Below the pieces are notes generated by a model. That model was not told the DNA's origin. It made no database searches and saw only the letters and a program-made list of their open reading frames with translations. DNA of 64,000 nt, taken from Sphingobium herbicidovorans (GTDB taxonomy: Bacteria; Pseudomonadota; Alphaproteobacteria; Sphingomonadales; Sphingomonadaceae). A program made the position numbers and the translations under genes. Within the stretch, counting starts at the first letter, position 1. Each line of letters starts with the position of its first letter. The stretch covers positions 558,001 through 622,000 of the forward strand of contig NZ_CP020539.1 of NCBI RefSeq assembly GCF_002080435.1. The letters are read 5' to 3'. Positions 33,906 to 43,008 of this stretch are shown in pieces.

Positions 33906-34109
33906 ATGATCACCGCGAAATACATCCCGTGGGATCCGATTGGCGCGATGCCCGCCGACCGAAGAGATGGCCGCCTCATCCTGCTGTGGGAAGGAGATCG
34001 CCCTGTGATTGGCCGATGGGATGACGGGCGCAAGGGGTGGGAAGATCCGGAAGGCATGCACCTTTTCGAGGAGATCACCTATTGGGCGGATATCAATTCA
34101 CCGGAATGA
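33906..34109 (+). CDS. Small hypothetical protein (67 residues)
   Basis: ATG 33906 follows AGGAGG with good spacing. The 67-residue product begins MITAKYIPWDPIGAMP and ends EEITYWADINSPE. Tryptophan-rich beta-like segments (ILLWEGDRPVIGRWDDG) recall DUF551-type small proteins, but the match is weak. The gene is divergent from the AbiE operon. The 166 bp after it are AT-rich and hold nothing I can identify. Confidence 0.6.
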   Translation: MITAKYIPWDPIGAMPADRRDGRLILLWEGDRPVIGRWDDGRKGWEDPEGMHLFEEITYWADINSPE

Positions 34110-34275
34110 CCGCTGCTTTTCAGATAGTAAGCGATTGATATAAAAAGATAAAATTTGATAATATATCTTATGTTAAATTGCTGGAGTCTGAGCCTCAGTA
34201 GTGGGGTGCCCACGTTCGACGGCTGCCAGCTTTCTTGCACGGCCGCGATAACGCAGGGCATTCACAAGCCTGACA

Positions 34276-37200
34276 TCAATTCTCGCGCGTCGCATTTGCC
34301 ATTGCGATAGCAGCTTCAAACCGCTTCCTCGTAGGCTCACGCAATCGAGCCAAGCTGAAAGTCCGTGCAAAATGGGCAAGGACATCGGCTTCCGCCTTGC
34401 CTCTTCGGACAAGAGGCAAAGCCAGGCTCGCGAGTTCAATGAGAGGAATGTCTCGGTGAGATCGCCAGTCTGATCGGGCCGGTCGATACGCAACCAACTG
34501 GCCAGTATCCATCGTTTCGTGGAACACCACGTTCCGGCCATCTTCTTCCACCGACGGATGACGATCGGAAATTGCCTGTGTAACGATATCCTGAATAATC
34601 CGGCCTGCCCGCTCTTTTTTGTGAGCGCGGGCGATCCTTTCAATCAGGATGTCTTCATACATTGGCGCCTCGGCCTGAAGTGTGGCATCGATCAGCCGTT
34701 CAAGTCTTGGCTTATACTCTGGCTGATAGATCTGTTCGACCTCTTCCAATGGAACAACCAGAGAGGCGATTTGGTATTCGGTGCCGATTTCGATTGCAGG
34801 AGGCGAATAACTTTTCTCGTCATCCTCGGGGCTGGAGGGGCGGACCACGGCGGCTTTTTCGACGGGGCCTGCCATATCGTCATCAGACAGGACATGCAGG
34901 CCGCGCCCTGCGCTCTTGACCAAGCCCTTTGAATGAAGCGAATTTCCGCGAGAAGGGGAAAGGGCATTGTTTACCAGTTCTTCCCACTTTTCCTCGCCCG
35001 GACGAAAGTTGGCGGGTGCCCGATCTGCATCGGACAGAGCCAAGACGTCGACAAGCGCCCCCTTTAACTCACCATTGGACCAAACCCGTTTATCAGACAT
35101 CAGATTGAGAATGGCGTTCCGAACCTGTGACTCGGTGACACGCGTCAAGTTCACATTGAAATCAGGCCCTTCGGCGGCGCTGAGGACATCCGTTTTTTGA
35201 ACTGGCGCCGGCCAAGCATCATCGGTTGCACCATCATCAGGCGGTGATTGCCCTACGGCAGGTGCAGGCTCAGCGTCCTCTGGTGACGGAAGCCGCCAAG
35301 TCCGCAATTCTGTATGGTGGCTTATCCATTCTTCGCCATCGTTGATCGGTTCAATTCCGCGCGCGGCCAGAAATGCGGCAACTTCATCGACTACGACCTG
35401 CCGATTGCGAACGAAACGCGAGGCAAAACAACGCCAGATCGTCCAACCGGCACGCTCAAGGATACGCTGCCGCATCATGTCATCTGGCCATTTGTCGGGC
35501 CCATGGTAGCGATCCCCGTCGCATTCGATGGCAATGCGCTGGTCGTTGTCACCCTCGACCACAAGATCGATTCTGAAGTTTCCGACACGGACCTGAGTGT
35601 TGACCCGGAAGCCGCGTTCGCAAAGCAAGTCGAACATTTCTCGCTCGAAGTCGGATTCGCATCGATCGCGCCGATCCTTCAGGTCGGAAGTTTCGGCTGG
35701 GTAGGGGCATCGAAAATGCTCCAGGAGGGAGCGACGCAGTTGATCGCTCGTGCGCAGCTGATCCAGCTCAACCGAGCGAACAAGGTAGGTTCGATCTCGA
35801 GCCCGCGACAAGGCGACGTTGAAGCGCTGCTCATATCGATTGCCCGAAAGCGGGCTATCCTCCCGTTGCGCCACCAACGAGACGAACATGACGTCCCGTT
35901 CATCACCCTGGAAAGCGGTGGGATCACCAACCCGAATTGTGTGGCGCTCCATCACCTCAGTTCCGAGGCGCTGTTCGATCTCCTTATAAATGTGCGCGGC
36001 CTGGTTCTGACCCAGCAATGTGGTGACGCCGATCGTTCGCTTCGACATCCTTTCGTCTTCCGCGATCGCCGCGATCTCGGAGACGATGAATTCCGCCTCG
36101 GGAACATTCACGTCTCCCTTGCGGAAGCCGTCCTCCACGAAAACGTCAATCAAAGGCGGATCCAGCCGTTCGGACGCCGTCGGCAATCGCAGCGGCGTCA
36201 GCCGATGGCCATAGAACTGTCCCTTTGAGAATTCGATGATCGGAGCGACACAGCGGAAATGCTCGGTCAACATGATGGCGCCGCCAGCGAAAACGACCTT
36301 GCCGAGATCGTATAGGGACTGCTCTTCCCGCAAGCAGGAACGATAATCCGCTACTTGGGCCCCGAGGTGCCTGCTGGCGAGTTCATCAGCGCGGGCCTGA
36401 TCGCGCCCAACGAGCTCGGGGCTTACCTGCTTGTCATCGCCCACGATAAGGATCTTCTGGGCGCGTAACAATGCCGGGAGAGCCGCCACGGTTGACTGCG
36501 AAGCTTCATCCACGATGACGACGTCAAACAGGCCGAGATCGGCAGGCAAAGATTCCGACACCCGGTAGTGCGGCATGATCCAGCAAGGCAGAGCCCCCTT
36601 GGCGCGATCGGACGCAGCTCGTGCCTCCCGGCGATATCGCCCTGCCCGTTTGCCCGTGCCTTTGCCGATCCGGCGAACTGCATCCGCATAGGCCGCCAAA
36701 GCAGCCTTCACGCCATCGGTCGCTTTCCGGCTTAGCTCGAGCCAGGTCCGCAATTCGATCGAACGTTCGTAAGCTTCCTTGAGCAGGGCCTCCTTTTCGG
36801 CTCTCTCAGAGCCAAGTTCCTGCAAACGAGCATGACGATCAATGCGTGCAAGCCAAGTGCTAAGTCGCCTGAGCTTCCAACGTTTGACCCAATCACCCGG
36901 GGTGAGGCTGTCTTCCATGCCTTCGACTGGTTCGGAACGGAGTGCCTCTGCCCAACGAGAGCCGCCCGATGCCGAAATGGTTGTGCAAACGGTCTGGATC
37001 GTTTCGAAAGCCTCTGAAAGACCTTCGATGTGGGCAAGTCTGAGGGTTAGGTCTTGCCACTCCGAATGGAAGGCTTCGGTAGAGACATCCGGGTTGCCCA
37101 AAGCGCGCACTGCATAGTCCTGTAACTCGCGGGCAATGTCGCCACCGGCCGATGCCAGGGAAGCGATCAATTTGGAGCGTATGGATTCGGCGCTCTCGAG

Positions 37201-40089
37201 CCGATATTTCAACCGGTGGGTCTCGACCACCTCACGCAGCCTAACGGTGGATGGGCTACCCTCCGATACCGACAGAGCCCAGCTGGCAATGATCTTTCGC
37301 GCCCGGCCATCGACAAGCTGCTGTTGGGTGACAAGCGTGCCGACATTTTCGAGGTGTTGCTGTTGTGCACGCATGCGCTTCGCAATCGCGAGGCCATCCT
37401 GATCGATCTGGTCGCCCACGCCCAACGAAACGAGATGGTTCCAGGCTTGGCGAAGCTTGCGCGAACGCTTGATGCCGTCGATGAACCGTTGAATTTCGAG
37501 CCATTCGTCCGCGTTTCGCGGAGCCTCGCCAAGCAACGTAACCTGCGCCAGCTTTGCCTTAACCTTCCCGGCGAAGAGACCGCCGACAAAGCCTAATGCC
37601 GCCTTACCCTCACAAAGTCTCTGCAACGCCTCAAGCAGCTTTTCATCGTTGAGCGCGTCATCTGGCATATTGATGGGCCGGGTTAGGAAGTGGCTCCCTT
37701 CTAAGATAAGGTAGTCGATCTCTGGCTGGAGGCGGGCAATCGCCGCCAACATCTCTTGGTCTTCGCCGGTCCTAGCGCCGCGAATGGCATCCGCCGTCCA
37801 TGTATATGGTGCCGATGACACTTTCGTATCCAGGGTACCAAGTTCATCCAGCTCATGCGCAAGATCGGCCAATTGGGCTTCAGCTTCCCCTTCCGCTATT
37901 CGAAGGTTCGGCAACGTACCTGCGGTGATCTGTCGGCGCAGTTCTTCGGCCCGGGAGAGATCGCGGTGAACGGGCAGCAGGCTGTCAATGGAAGGCAGGC
38001 TGGCCAATTTCGGAATGGGAACGCCCAAATACCCGATGTCCTGCCCAACTTTCCGCCGCGCCTGTCTGAGTGCCACGATGTCGCTATCGCTGAAACGGGG
38101 AGCGTTTTCGGGCTCGGCATCAACACTATCCGGCAACCAATTTGCCAGTTCAGGTTCGACGACCACCATGCGCGCCGCCCGCACGGGTTCGATCGTTTCT
38201 CCCTCGAGCACGACGGGCGACACTGCCGTTCGCCCTATCGTATCGACTTCATTGTCAATACGGGCGAGGCTGCGGTGCAAGTTGTCGATTTGATGATCGA
38301 GGTCAGATATCTGCCGCTCAAGCTCATGGCGGCGTAGCCGCTGGAGCTTTTCAGCAATGATATCGACCGACTCCTGAAACTGCTTCAGACCGTCGCGATC
38401 GCTGTCGAGTAAGCTCACCGCAAGCGGTCGCACCGCCTCAGGCAGCTTGTCGCGCAGGACACGCAAGGCGGGTGCCTTTTGGGAGGTGACGAGCACCCGC
38501 TTACCCAGCGCAAGGTAATGGCTGATGATGTTGGCGATCGTGTGCGTCTTGCCGGTGCCCGGTGGCCCCTGGACCACGACGCCCGGGCGAACTTCGAGCC
38601 GTTGCACGACCTCCACCTGCTCGCGATTGAACGGCTTGGGAAAGAACAGGTCCCTGCCCGAGCCGTCTGATGAGGTGACGCCGGGAATGGTCGATATACC
38701 ACGGAATTGCGGGTATTCGGGTTCTTCGATTGTGTCGGACGGCTCTACCAGTAGGGCGGCAACGGCAGCAGGGAGATCGGGGGCCTCCGAGCCGTCCTGT
38801 ATGGCCGTCCGGAAGCGCCGGAGATCTTCCATCAGCTGCGTTGCGCGCCGTTCGCGCTGGAAGAAGGCGAACGCGGTGCTGACCTGCAAATGCGTGTCGA
38901 CCGAGGGTATCCGCCGCGCCTCGGCCGGATTGACATCCGGCACATAAATGCCATCTGGATCGAACAGGGCCGAGGCCTGGCGCAACACGGGCTCGAAGCT
39001 TTCGAGTGCAAAGGGCGAGAGCGCCACCTCGTCCAGTGCCGCTAGGAATCTTTCCGTGGCTGTCCGCCATTGGTCCAGCGCGTGCAGTCCCATCCGGTCG
39101 AGTGGATCGATCTCAAGGCCGGGATCGGCCTCAAGGCGTGGACGCGCTTCGATGCAATGGGTTTGCTCGTCGAGTGAGAGCTCCATGGTCATCGACAGCA
39201 GCGGATAACGCAAACGCTGGCCGTTGCGGAACAGCGTTGCAAAGCCAATGCCGCATACCAGTTCGAGCGGGACGTCGCTGACACCTTCCAACTGCTGGCG
39301 CAGCATATAAAGGGCGTTGTACAGCTTGATGGTCTCGCGGCGGGGCTTTTCGCGTTCTGCCCATAGTCTCCATGTCCCTTCTAGCCAGGCATGGAAGGCC
39401 GCCTCGACACTGTCTCGGCGCTCATAATCAGACAGAGCGATGCGTTCCGGCGCTTCTTCCGCGTCAAGCAATTCGAGCGCGACAAGGCCGGCTGTGGCGA
39501 TTTCCACCTTGAGTGATGGTATCGCTGCTACATCGTCGCGCAGGGAGAGCCATAGCGCCAGTTCCTGATCCGGTGGCGCTGGCGGCGCAATCTTGGCGAG
39601 CCGTTCAACGCGCAGCCAGACGGGATCATCCCCGGACCCCCAATCGAGCGACACGCCAGGCAGTCCGGCAACCTCATCTTCCGTAGCGACAAAGCCGCGG
39701 TGGCTGCGATAATCGAGTTCGACCTTCAGTCGGTCGCGCTCGGTGGCCTCCACATAGTCGATCAGGCTTATCAAACGAGCATGCGCGGTCGTCAGTTCCG
39801 GTCCTTTTGCTGCGCGGGTGGCCATCATTTCATTTCCAACTTGCAAATCATTTTGCTCTTCTGACGAGAAGTTCTGAAAATTCTCCATATGGGAGTCGAT
39901 GCGCGCGACAATGGAGCGCGCCACGGGGTGCCGGAATCCTTGCAATTCGCCTCTTATGAGGGCCAGACGCTCGTGATCATCGTAATGGAAATCGACAAGG
40001 TCTTCGATGGCGCGGAGATTGTCTTCAATCGCCAAGGCGGCAGGCAGCCCCAAAGCCTGCATGGCAGCTATGATATCAAATCCGCTCAT
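34276..40089 (-). CDS. Giant SF1 helicase with REase-like and DUF3320-like domains
   Basis: A 1,937-residue protein. The N-terminal 480 residues look DUF4011-like. The helicase motor has VVQGPPGTGKTHTIANI (Walker A, about 505), a long coiled insertion, VVIVDEASQSTVAALPALL (Walker B, about 1193) and RFNVALSRARDRTYLVRS (motif VI, about 1428). A Vsr/MTES_1575-like nuclease follows near 1490-1590 (FRIDLVVEG, then IAIECDGDRYHG). After that come an Mrr-N-like winged helix and a DUF3320-like C-terminus (PMYEDILIERIARAHKKERA). Proteins with this architecture are known in defence islands. It lies 123 bp after the type III res gene on the same strand, so it may be co-transcribed with it. Confidence 0.85.
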   Translation of the reverse strand: MSGFDIIAAMQALGLPAALAIEDNLRAIEDLVDFHYDDHERLALIRGELQGFRHPVARSIVARIDSHMENFQNFSSEEQNDLQVGNEMMATRAAKGPELTTAHARLISLIDYVEATERDRLKVELDYRSHRGFVATEDEVAGLPGVSLDWGSGDDPVWLRVERLAKIAPPAPPDQELALWLSLRDDVAAIPSLKVEIATAGLVALELLDAEEAPERIALSDYERRDSVEAAFHAWLEGTWRLWAEREKPRRETIKLYNALYMLRQQLEGVSDVPLELVCGIGFATLFRNGQRLRYPLLSMTMELSLDEQTHCIEARPRLEADPGLEIDPLDRMGLHALDQWRTATERFLAALDEVALSPFALESFEPVLRQASALFDPDGIYVPDVNPAEARRIPSVDTHLQVSTAFAFFQRERRATQLMEDLRRFRTAIQDGSEAPDLPAAVAALLVEPSDTIEEPEYPQFRGISTIPGVTSSDGSGRDLFFPKPFNREQVEVVQRLEVRPGVVVQGPPGTGKTHTIANIISHYLALGKRVLVTSQKAPALRVLRDKLPEAVRPLAVSLLDSDRDGLKQFQESVDIIAEKLQRLRRHELERQISDLDHQIDNLHRSLARIDNEVDTIGRTAVSPVVLEGETIEPVRAARMVVVEPELANWLPDSVDAEPENAPRFSDSDIVALRQARRKVGQDIGYLGVPIPKLASLPSIDSLLPVHRDLSRAEELRRQITAGTLPNLRIAEGEAEAQLADLAHELDELGTLDTKVSSAPYTWTADAIRGARTGEDQEMLAAIARLQPEIDYLILEGSHFLTRPINMPDDALNDEKLLEALQRLCEGKAALGFVGGLFAGKVKAKLAQVTLLGEAPRNADEWLEIQRFIDGIKRSRKLRQAWNHLVSLGVGDQIDQDGLAIAKRMRAQQQHLENVGTLVTQQQLVDGRARKIIASWALSVSEGSPSTVRLREVVETHRLKYRLESAESIRSKLIASLASAGGDIARELQDYAVRALGNPDVSTEAFHSEWQDLTLRLAHIEGLSEAFETIQTVCTTISASGGSRWAEALRSEPVEGMEDSLTPGDWVKRWKLRRLSTWLARIDRHARLQELGSERAEKEALLKEAYERSIELRTWLELSRKATDGVKAALAAYADAVRRIGKGTGKRAGRYRREARAASDRAKGALPCWIMPHYRVSESLPADLGLFDVVIVDEASQSTVAALPALLRAQKILIVGDDKQVSPELVGRDQARADELASRHLGAQVADYRSCLREEQSLYDLGKVVFAGGAIMLTEHFRCVAPIIEFSKGQFYGHRLTPLRLPTASERLDPPLIDVFVEDGFRKGDVNVPEAEFIVSEIAAIAEDERMSKRTIGVTTLLGQNQAAHIYKEIEQRLGTEVMERHTIRVGDPTAFQGDERDVMFVSLVAQREDSPLSGNRYEQRFNVALSRARDRTYLVRSVELDQLRTSDQLRRSLLEHFRCPYPAETSDLKDRRDRCESDFEREMFDLLCERGFRVNTQVRVGNFRIDLVVEGDNDQRIAIECDGDRYHGPDKWPDDMMRQRILERAGWTIWRCFASRFVRNRQVVVDEVAAFLAARGIEPINDGEEWISHHTELRTWRLPSPEDAEPAPAVGQSPPDDGATDDAWPAPVQKTDVLSAAEGPDFNVNLTRVTESQVRNAILNLMSDKRVWSNGELKGALVDVLALSDADRAPANFRPGEEKWEELVNNALSPSRGNSLHSKGLVKSAGRGLHVLSDDDMAGPVEKAAVVRPSSPEDDEKSYSPPAIEIGTEYQIASLVVPLEEVEQIYQPEYKPRLERLIDATLQAEAPMYEDILIERIARAHKKERAGRIIQDIVTQAISDRHPSVEEDGRNVVFHETMDTGQLVAYRPARSDWRSHRDIPLIELASLALPLVRRGKAEADVLAHFARTFSLARLREPTRKRFEAAIAMANATREN

Positions 40090-40212
40090 GGCGTCGCAGC
40101 CCCTTCCGGATTGAGCCGGAAAAGGCGGATGTGGATATCAATTACCCGCATCGAATGTAGGTTTGTGATTATTGATAGCCCCCAAGATAGCGTTATCAAT
40201 TCCCAGTCATGT

Positions 40213-43008
40213 TCATTTGTCGTGACGCGCCACAATGTCGTGTATTTGGCTGGGATTGAAAGCGACATCCCAAGACCACTCGCCAAACCCACCGCTCGAA
40301 TTTACTGCTTGGACCCACTCGTCCAAGGCCTCTCGTTTGGCTTTATTCTGCTCGCTATCCGTTCCCTTGATCTCCAAGGCGAGCGTCTTTCCATTCGCCA
40401 GCCGGACGATGAAATCGGGAATGTATCGGCGGCGGGATCCCTGCCAGAGATAGTGTATCTGAAAACCAAGGTGATCGTTCTTGGCATAGGCAATTATGTC
40501 GTCGCGGCTTTCAAATACATTTGCGGCATACTGCTCCCAAGCGGAGTCCCCTACGACATGGCTAATGTGTGACTTGCCAGTCGGCATGTTTGGCTTGGTC
40601 GTGTACCACGCGCGCATCTGGCCAGTGCTGCCAATAGGGTTCTCTTCATCGAATACCGGCGTCAGAACCGTTGTGTTCTGCTCGGTCACGAACCGGAGCA
40701 CGTGTCGCACCATCAGGTCGATGTTGAGCGCGATCAGAATGCGGCGACGGACCGGATCACTATGGAATAGCGACGGGATATCGATCTTGTCAGAGCGTAG
40801 GAAAGTTTCGACAAGCCGAATAAGCTGGAAGACAAGGTACTCCTCGTTGCCCTGGAAGTTAGTCTTGAGCTCGGCAAACGCCTTGCGCGCCGACACGAAT
40901 GTCAGCCGCTGAAGGCGGAACTCATCCGGCAGAAGTGACAAATCGATGGCCGTCACCTTGCTCATGTCGGCTGCCCCGCCGAGCGCGGGAGCGATCTCGG
41001 CGCTAATGACGGTGGCAACCGGATCGAGCATCAACGGCTCGACCTTGGTCCAATCGACGGTGAGTTCCGGTTTCACAACGGACTCGATGCGAAGCACGTT
41101 TGGCCAACGCAGTTCCAAAGAAGCCCGGTCGGGCACCACGTCAATCTGAGTGCTGGGCTTGGGCGGCGGCGGGGCTTCCCCGCCTTCCCCGGGCTCGTAG
41201 ATCGAAAGCGGCACGCCGAACACGTTCACATATTCAGGAAGGAACAGCCCGTCATCGTCCTTGTCATAACCGACACGCCGAAGGCCGCGGCCGATGACCT
41301 GTTCGCACAGCAGCTGGGATGTAAAGGCGCGCAGGCCCATGATGTGGGTGACATTCTTCGCGTCCCACCCCTCGGACAGCATGGCCACCGAAATGACCTT
41401 CTGGAGATTTTGGCCAGCACCGCCGCGCTTGCCGACATTGTCGATGATCTCGCGGAGCAGTTCCTCCTTCTTCATCGCCCGGAGGCGTTCCTTTTTGGTT
41501 TCGGGGATCGCTGCCTCGTCGATCACCTGCTCCAGGCGGGCTTCATAACCCTTGTCCGCACTGGCAGTCTCGCCGACCTCGGCCTTCTCCATGACGCGGG
41601 AGTCCACCCGCAAGGTCTTGCCAGGAGCCTGAAGCTCCGGCCAGTGGCAATCACCCTGATTGAAGAATTGCTCGATGCGCGCAGCCGTTTCGGTCCGGTT
41701 GCACACAGTGAGCATGACGGGCGGTGAATGATGCTTGCTGTCCGCCCACTGCTTGGCTGTCGCGCGCCAGTCGGCGCCAAGGATCGTATAGGCGTCCTTG
41801 ACCAGCTTCGGCAGCGCCTCATGAGGTTCGGCCTTACGGTTCAGATCCTCTGCGACCGCCGGATCGCGATAGATGTGGTAGAGCTTGGAGCGCAACGTCT
41901 TGGCATCGGGCATGGCATCGTCCCGCACCACGACACGCGGCGTTTTCACGAGCCCAGCTTCAATCGCATCGTTAAGGCCAAAGTCGGAAACGATCCAATC
42001 GAATAGCGCGGTGTCGGTGCTGGCCTTGCCGGTCGGTGCAAATGGCGTGGCCGACAGGTCAAAGCAACGCTGGATGCGGCGGGTTTTGTGCAGCCGGTCC
42101 AGCCCTTCGATCCAGCGGGTGGCTTCGTCGAGGTCGATCCCGGCTTCCTCCGCCTGCTTCTTGCTGATCTTGACCTCAGCGGGCTTGCGGTAGGCGTGGT
42201 GGGCCTCGTCGTTGATGACGACGATATCCTTGAAGGCAGCGAGTTTGCCGAGAACGCGGCGGGTGAATGCCTCGTCGGTCTCTGCGCCCTTCTTGACGAC
42301 CGAGCGTTTCGGCTCGGCAGCAGGCATCAGAGTGTGCCAGTTTTCGATCAGGACTTCAGCCTGATTCAGCTTTTGGCGCAGAGCTTCGGACGGGCACAGA
42401 TTGAACTCGTCGTAGTAGCTGCCGGCGCTGGGGATCAGCACTTGGAGTCGCCCCTTCACCGTTAGGCCCGGGGCGACGATGAAGATGGCCCGGCTGAAAT
42501 CCTTGTTCCGCTTGGGGTAGGTCAGCGCGTTCAGCACCTGCCAGGTGATGATCATGGCCATCACCGTGGTCTTGCCCGCGCCGGTCGCCATCTTGTTGCA
42601 CAGGCGCTGCCATGCCCCACCATCACCGGGGACGTAGATGCCCTGCTTGTATTCCTCCGCGCCTTCGAGCCACCAAATCAGCGTTTCGATGGCTTCTAGC
42701 TGACAGAAGTAGAACGGGTATTCCCGCGCCGTGTTGTCATGCCAGTGTTCGAGCAAGCGGCGGGTGACGATGGTCACGCCGGGGTAGCCAGCTTCGCGCC
42801 ATTGATCGACGCGGCCACGGATCGTCTCGACCAGTTCCAGCTTCTCGGTTCGCCGGGTGTTGTTCCGGGCGTCGAACACCTCGTAGCTGGCGGGGCGGCG
42901 CTCCGGAATGATTTCCAGCGTGCCATCCTGCTTTGGCGCCCAATGCTGCTGCGGGCACACGAATGGTGTATTGATGATGAGCGACTTGGGCTTGGTCACC
43001 GCCGTCAC
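40213..43008 (-). CDS. res: Type III restriction enzyme, Res subunit
   Basis: The 931-residue SF2 helicase-nuclease has Walker A MATGAGKTTVMAMII near residue 141, the DEAH-type box VVINDEAHHAYR near 267, and LSATPFAPTG as motif III. The helicase end follows (CEQVIGRGLRRVGYD). The C-terminal PD-(D/E)xK nuclease is YIPDFIVRLANGKTLALEIK near residues 860-885. Type III Res needs its Mod partner and two head-to-head sites to cut. The GTG start lies in a GTGA overlap with the mod stop. Length and motif order are normal for the family. Confidence 0.92.
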   Translation of the reverse strand: MTAVTKPKSLIINTPFVCPQQHWAPKQDGTLEIIPERRPASYEVFDARNNTRRTEKLELVETIRGRVDQWREAGYPGVTIVTRRLLEHWHDNTAREYPFYFCQLEAIETLIWWLEGAEEYKQGIYVPGDGGAWQRLCNKMATGAGKTTVMAMIITWQVLNALTYPKRNKDFSRAIFIVAPGLTVKGRLQVLIPSAGSYYDEFNLCPSEALRQKLNQAEVLIENWHTLMPAAEPKRSVVKKGAETDEAFTRRVLGKLAAFKDIVVINDEAHHAYRKPAEVKISKKQAEEAGIDLDEATRWIEGLDRLHKTRRIQRCFDLSATPFAPTGKASTDTALFDWIVSDFGLNDAIEAGLVKTPRVVVRDDAMPDAKTLRSKLYHIYRDPAVAEDLNRKAEPHEALPKLVKDAYTILGADWRATAKQWADSKHHSPPVMLTVCNRTETAARIEQFFNQGDCHWPELQAPGKTLRVDSRVMEKAEVGETASADKGYEARLEQVIDEAAIPETKKERLRAMKKEELLREIIDNVGKRGGAGQNLQKVISVAMLSEGWDAKNVTHIMGLRAFTSQLLCEQVIGRGLRRVGYDKDDDGLFLPEYVNVFGVPLSIYEPGEGGEAPPPPKPSTQIDVVPDRASLELRWPNVLRIESVVKPELTVDWTKVEPLMLDPVATVISAEIAPALGGAADMSKVTAIDLSLLPDEFRLQRLTFVSARKAFAELKTNFQGNEEYLVFQLIRLVETFLRSDKIDIPSLFHSDPVRRRILIALNIDLMVRHVLRFVTEQNTTVLTPVFDEENPIGSTGQMRAWYTTKPNMPTGKSHISHVVGDSAWEQYAANVFESRDDIIAYAKNDHLGFQIHYLWQGSRRRYIPDFIVRLANGKTLALEIKGTDSEQNKAKREALDEWVQAVNSSGGFGEWSWDVAFNPSQIHDIVARHDK

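Noticed and set aside
35314..36228. 304-codon plus-strand frame inside the giant helicase gene
   Set aside because: The minus strand encodes helicase motifs through this stretch; the plus frame shows no recognisable protein.
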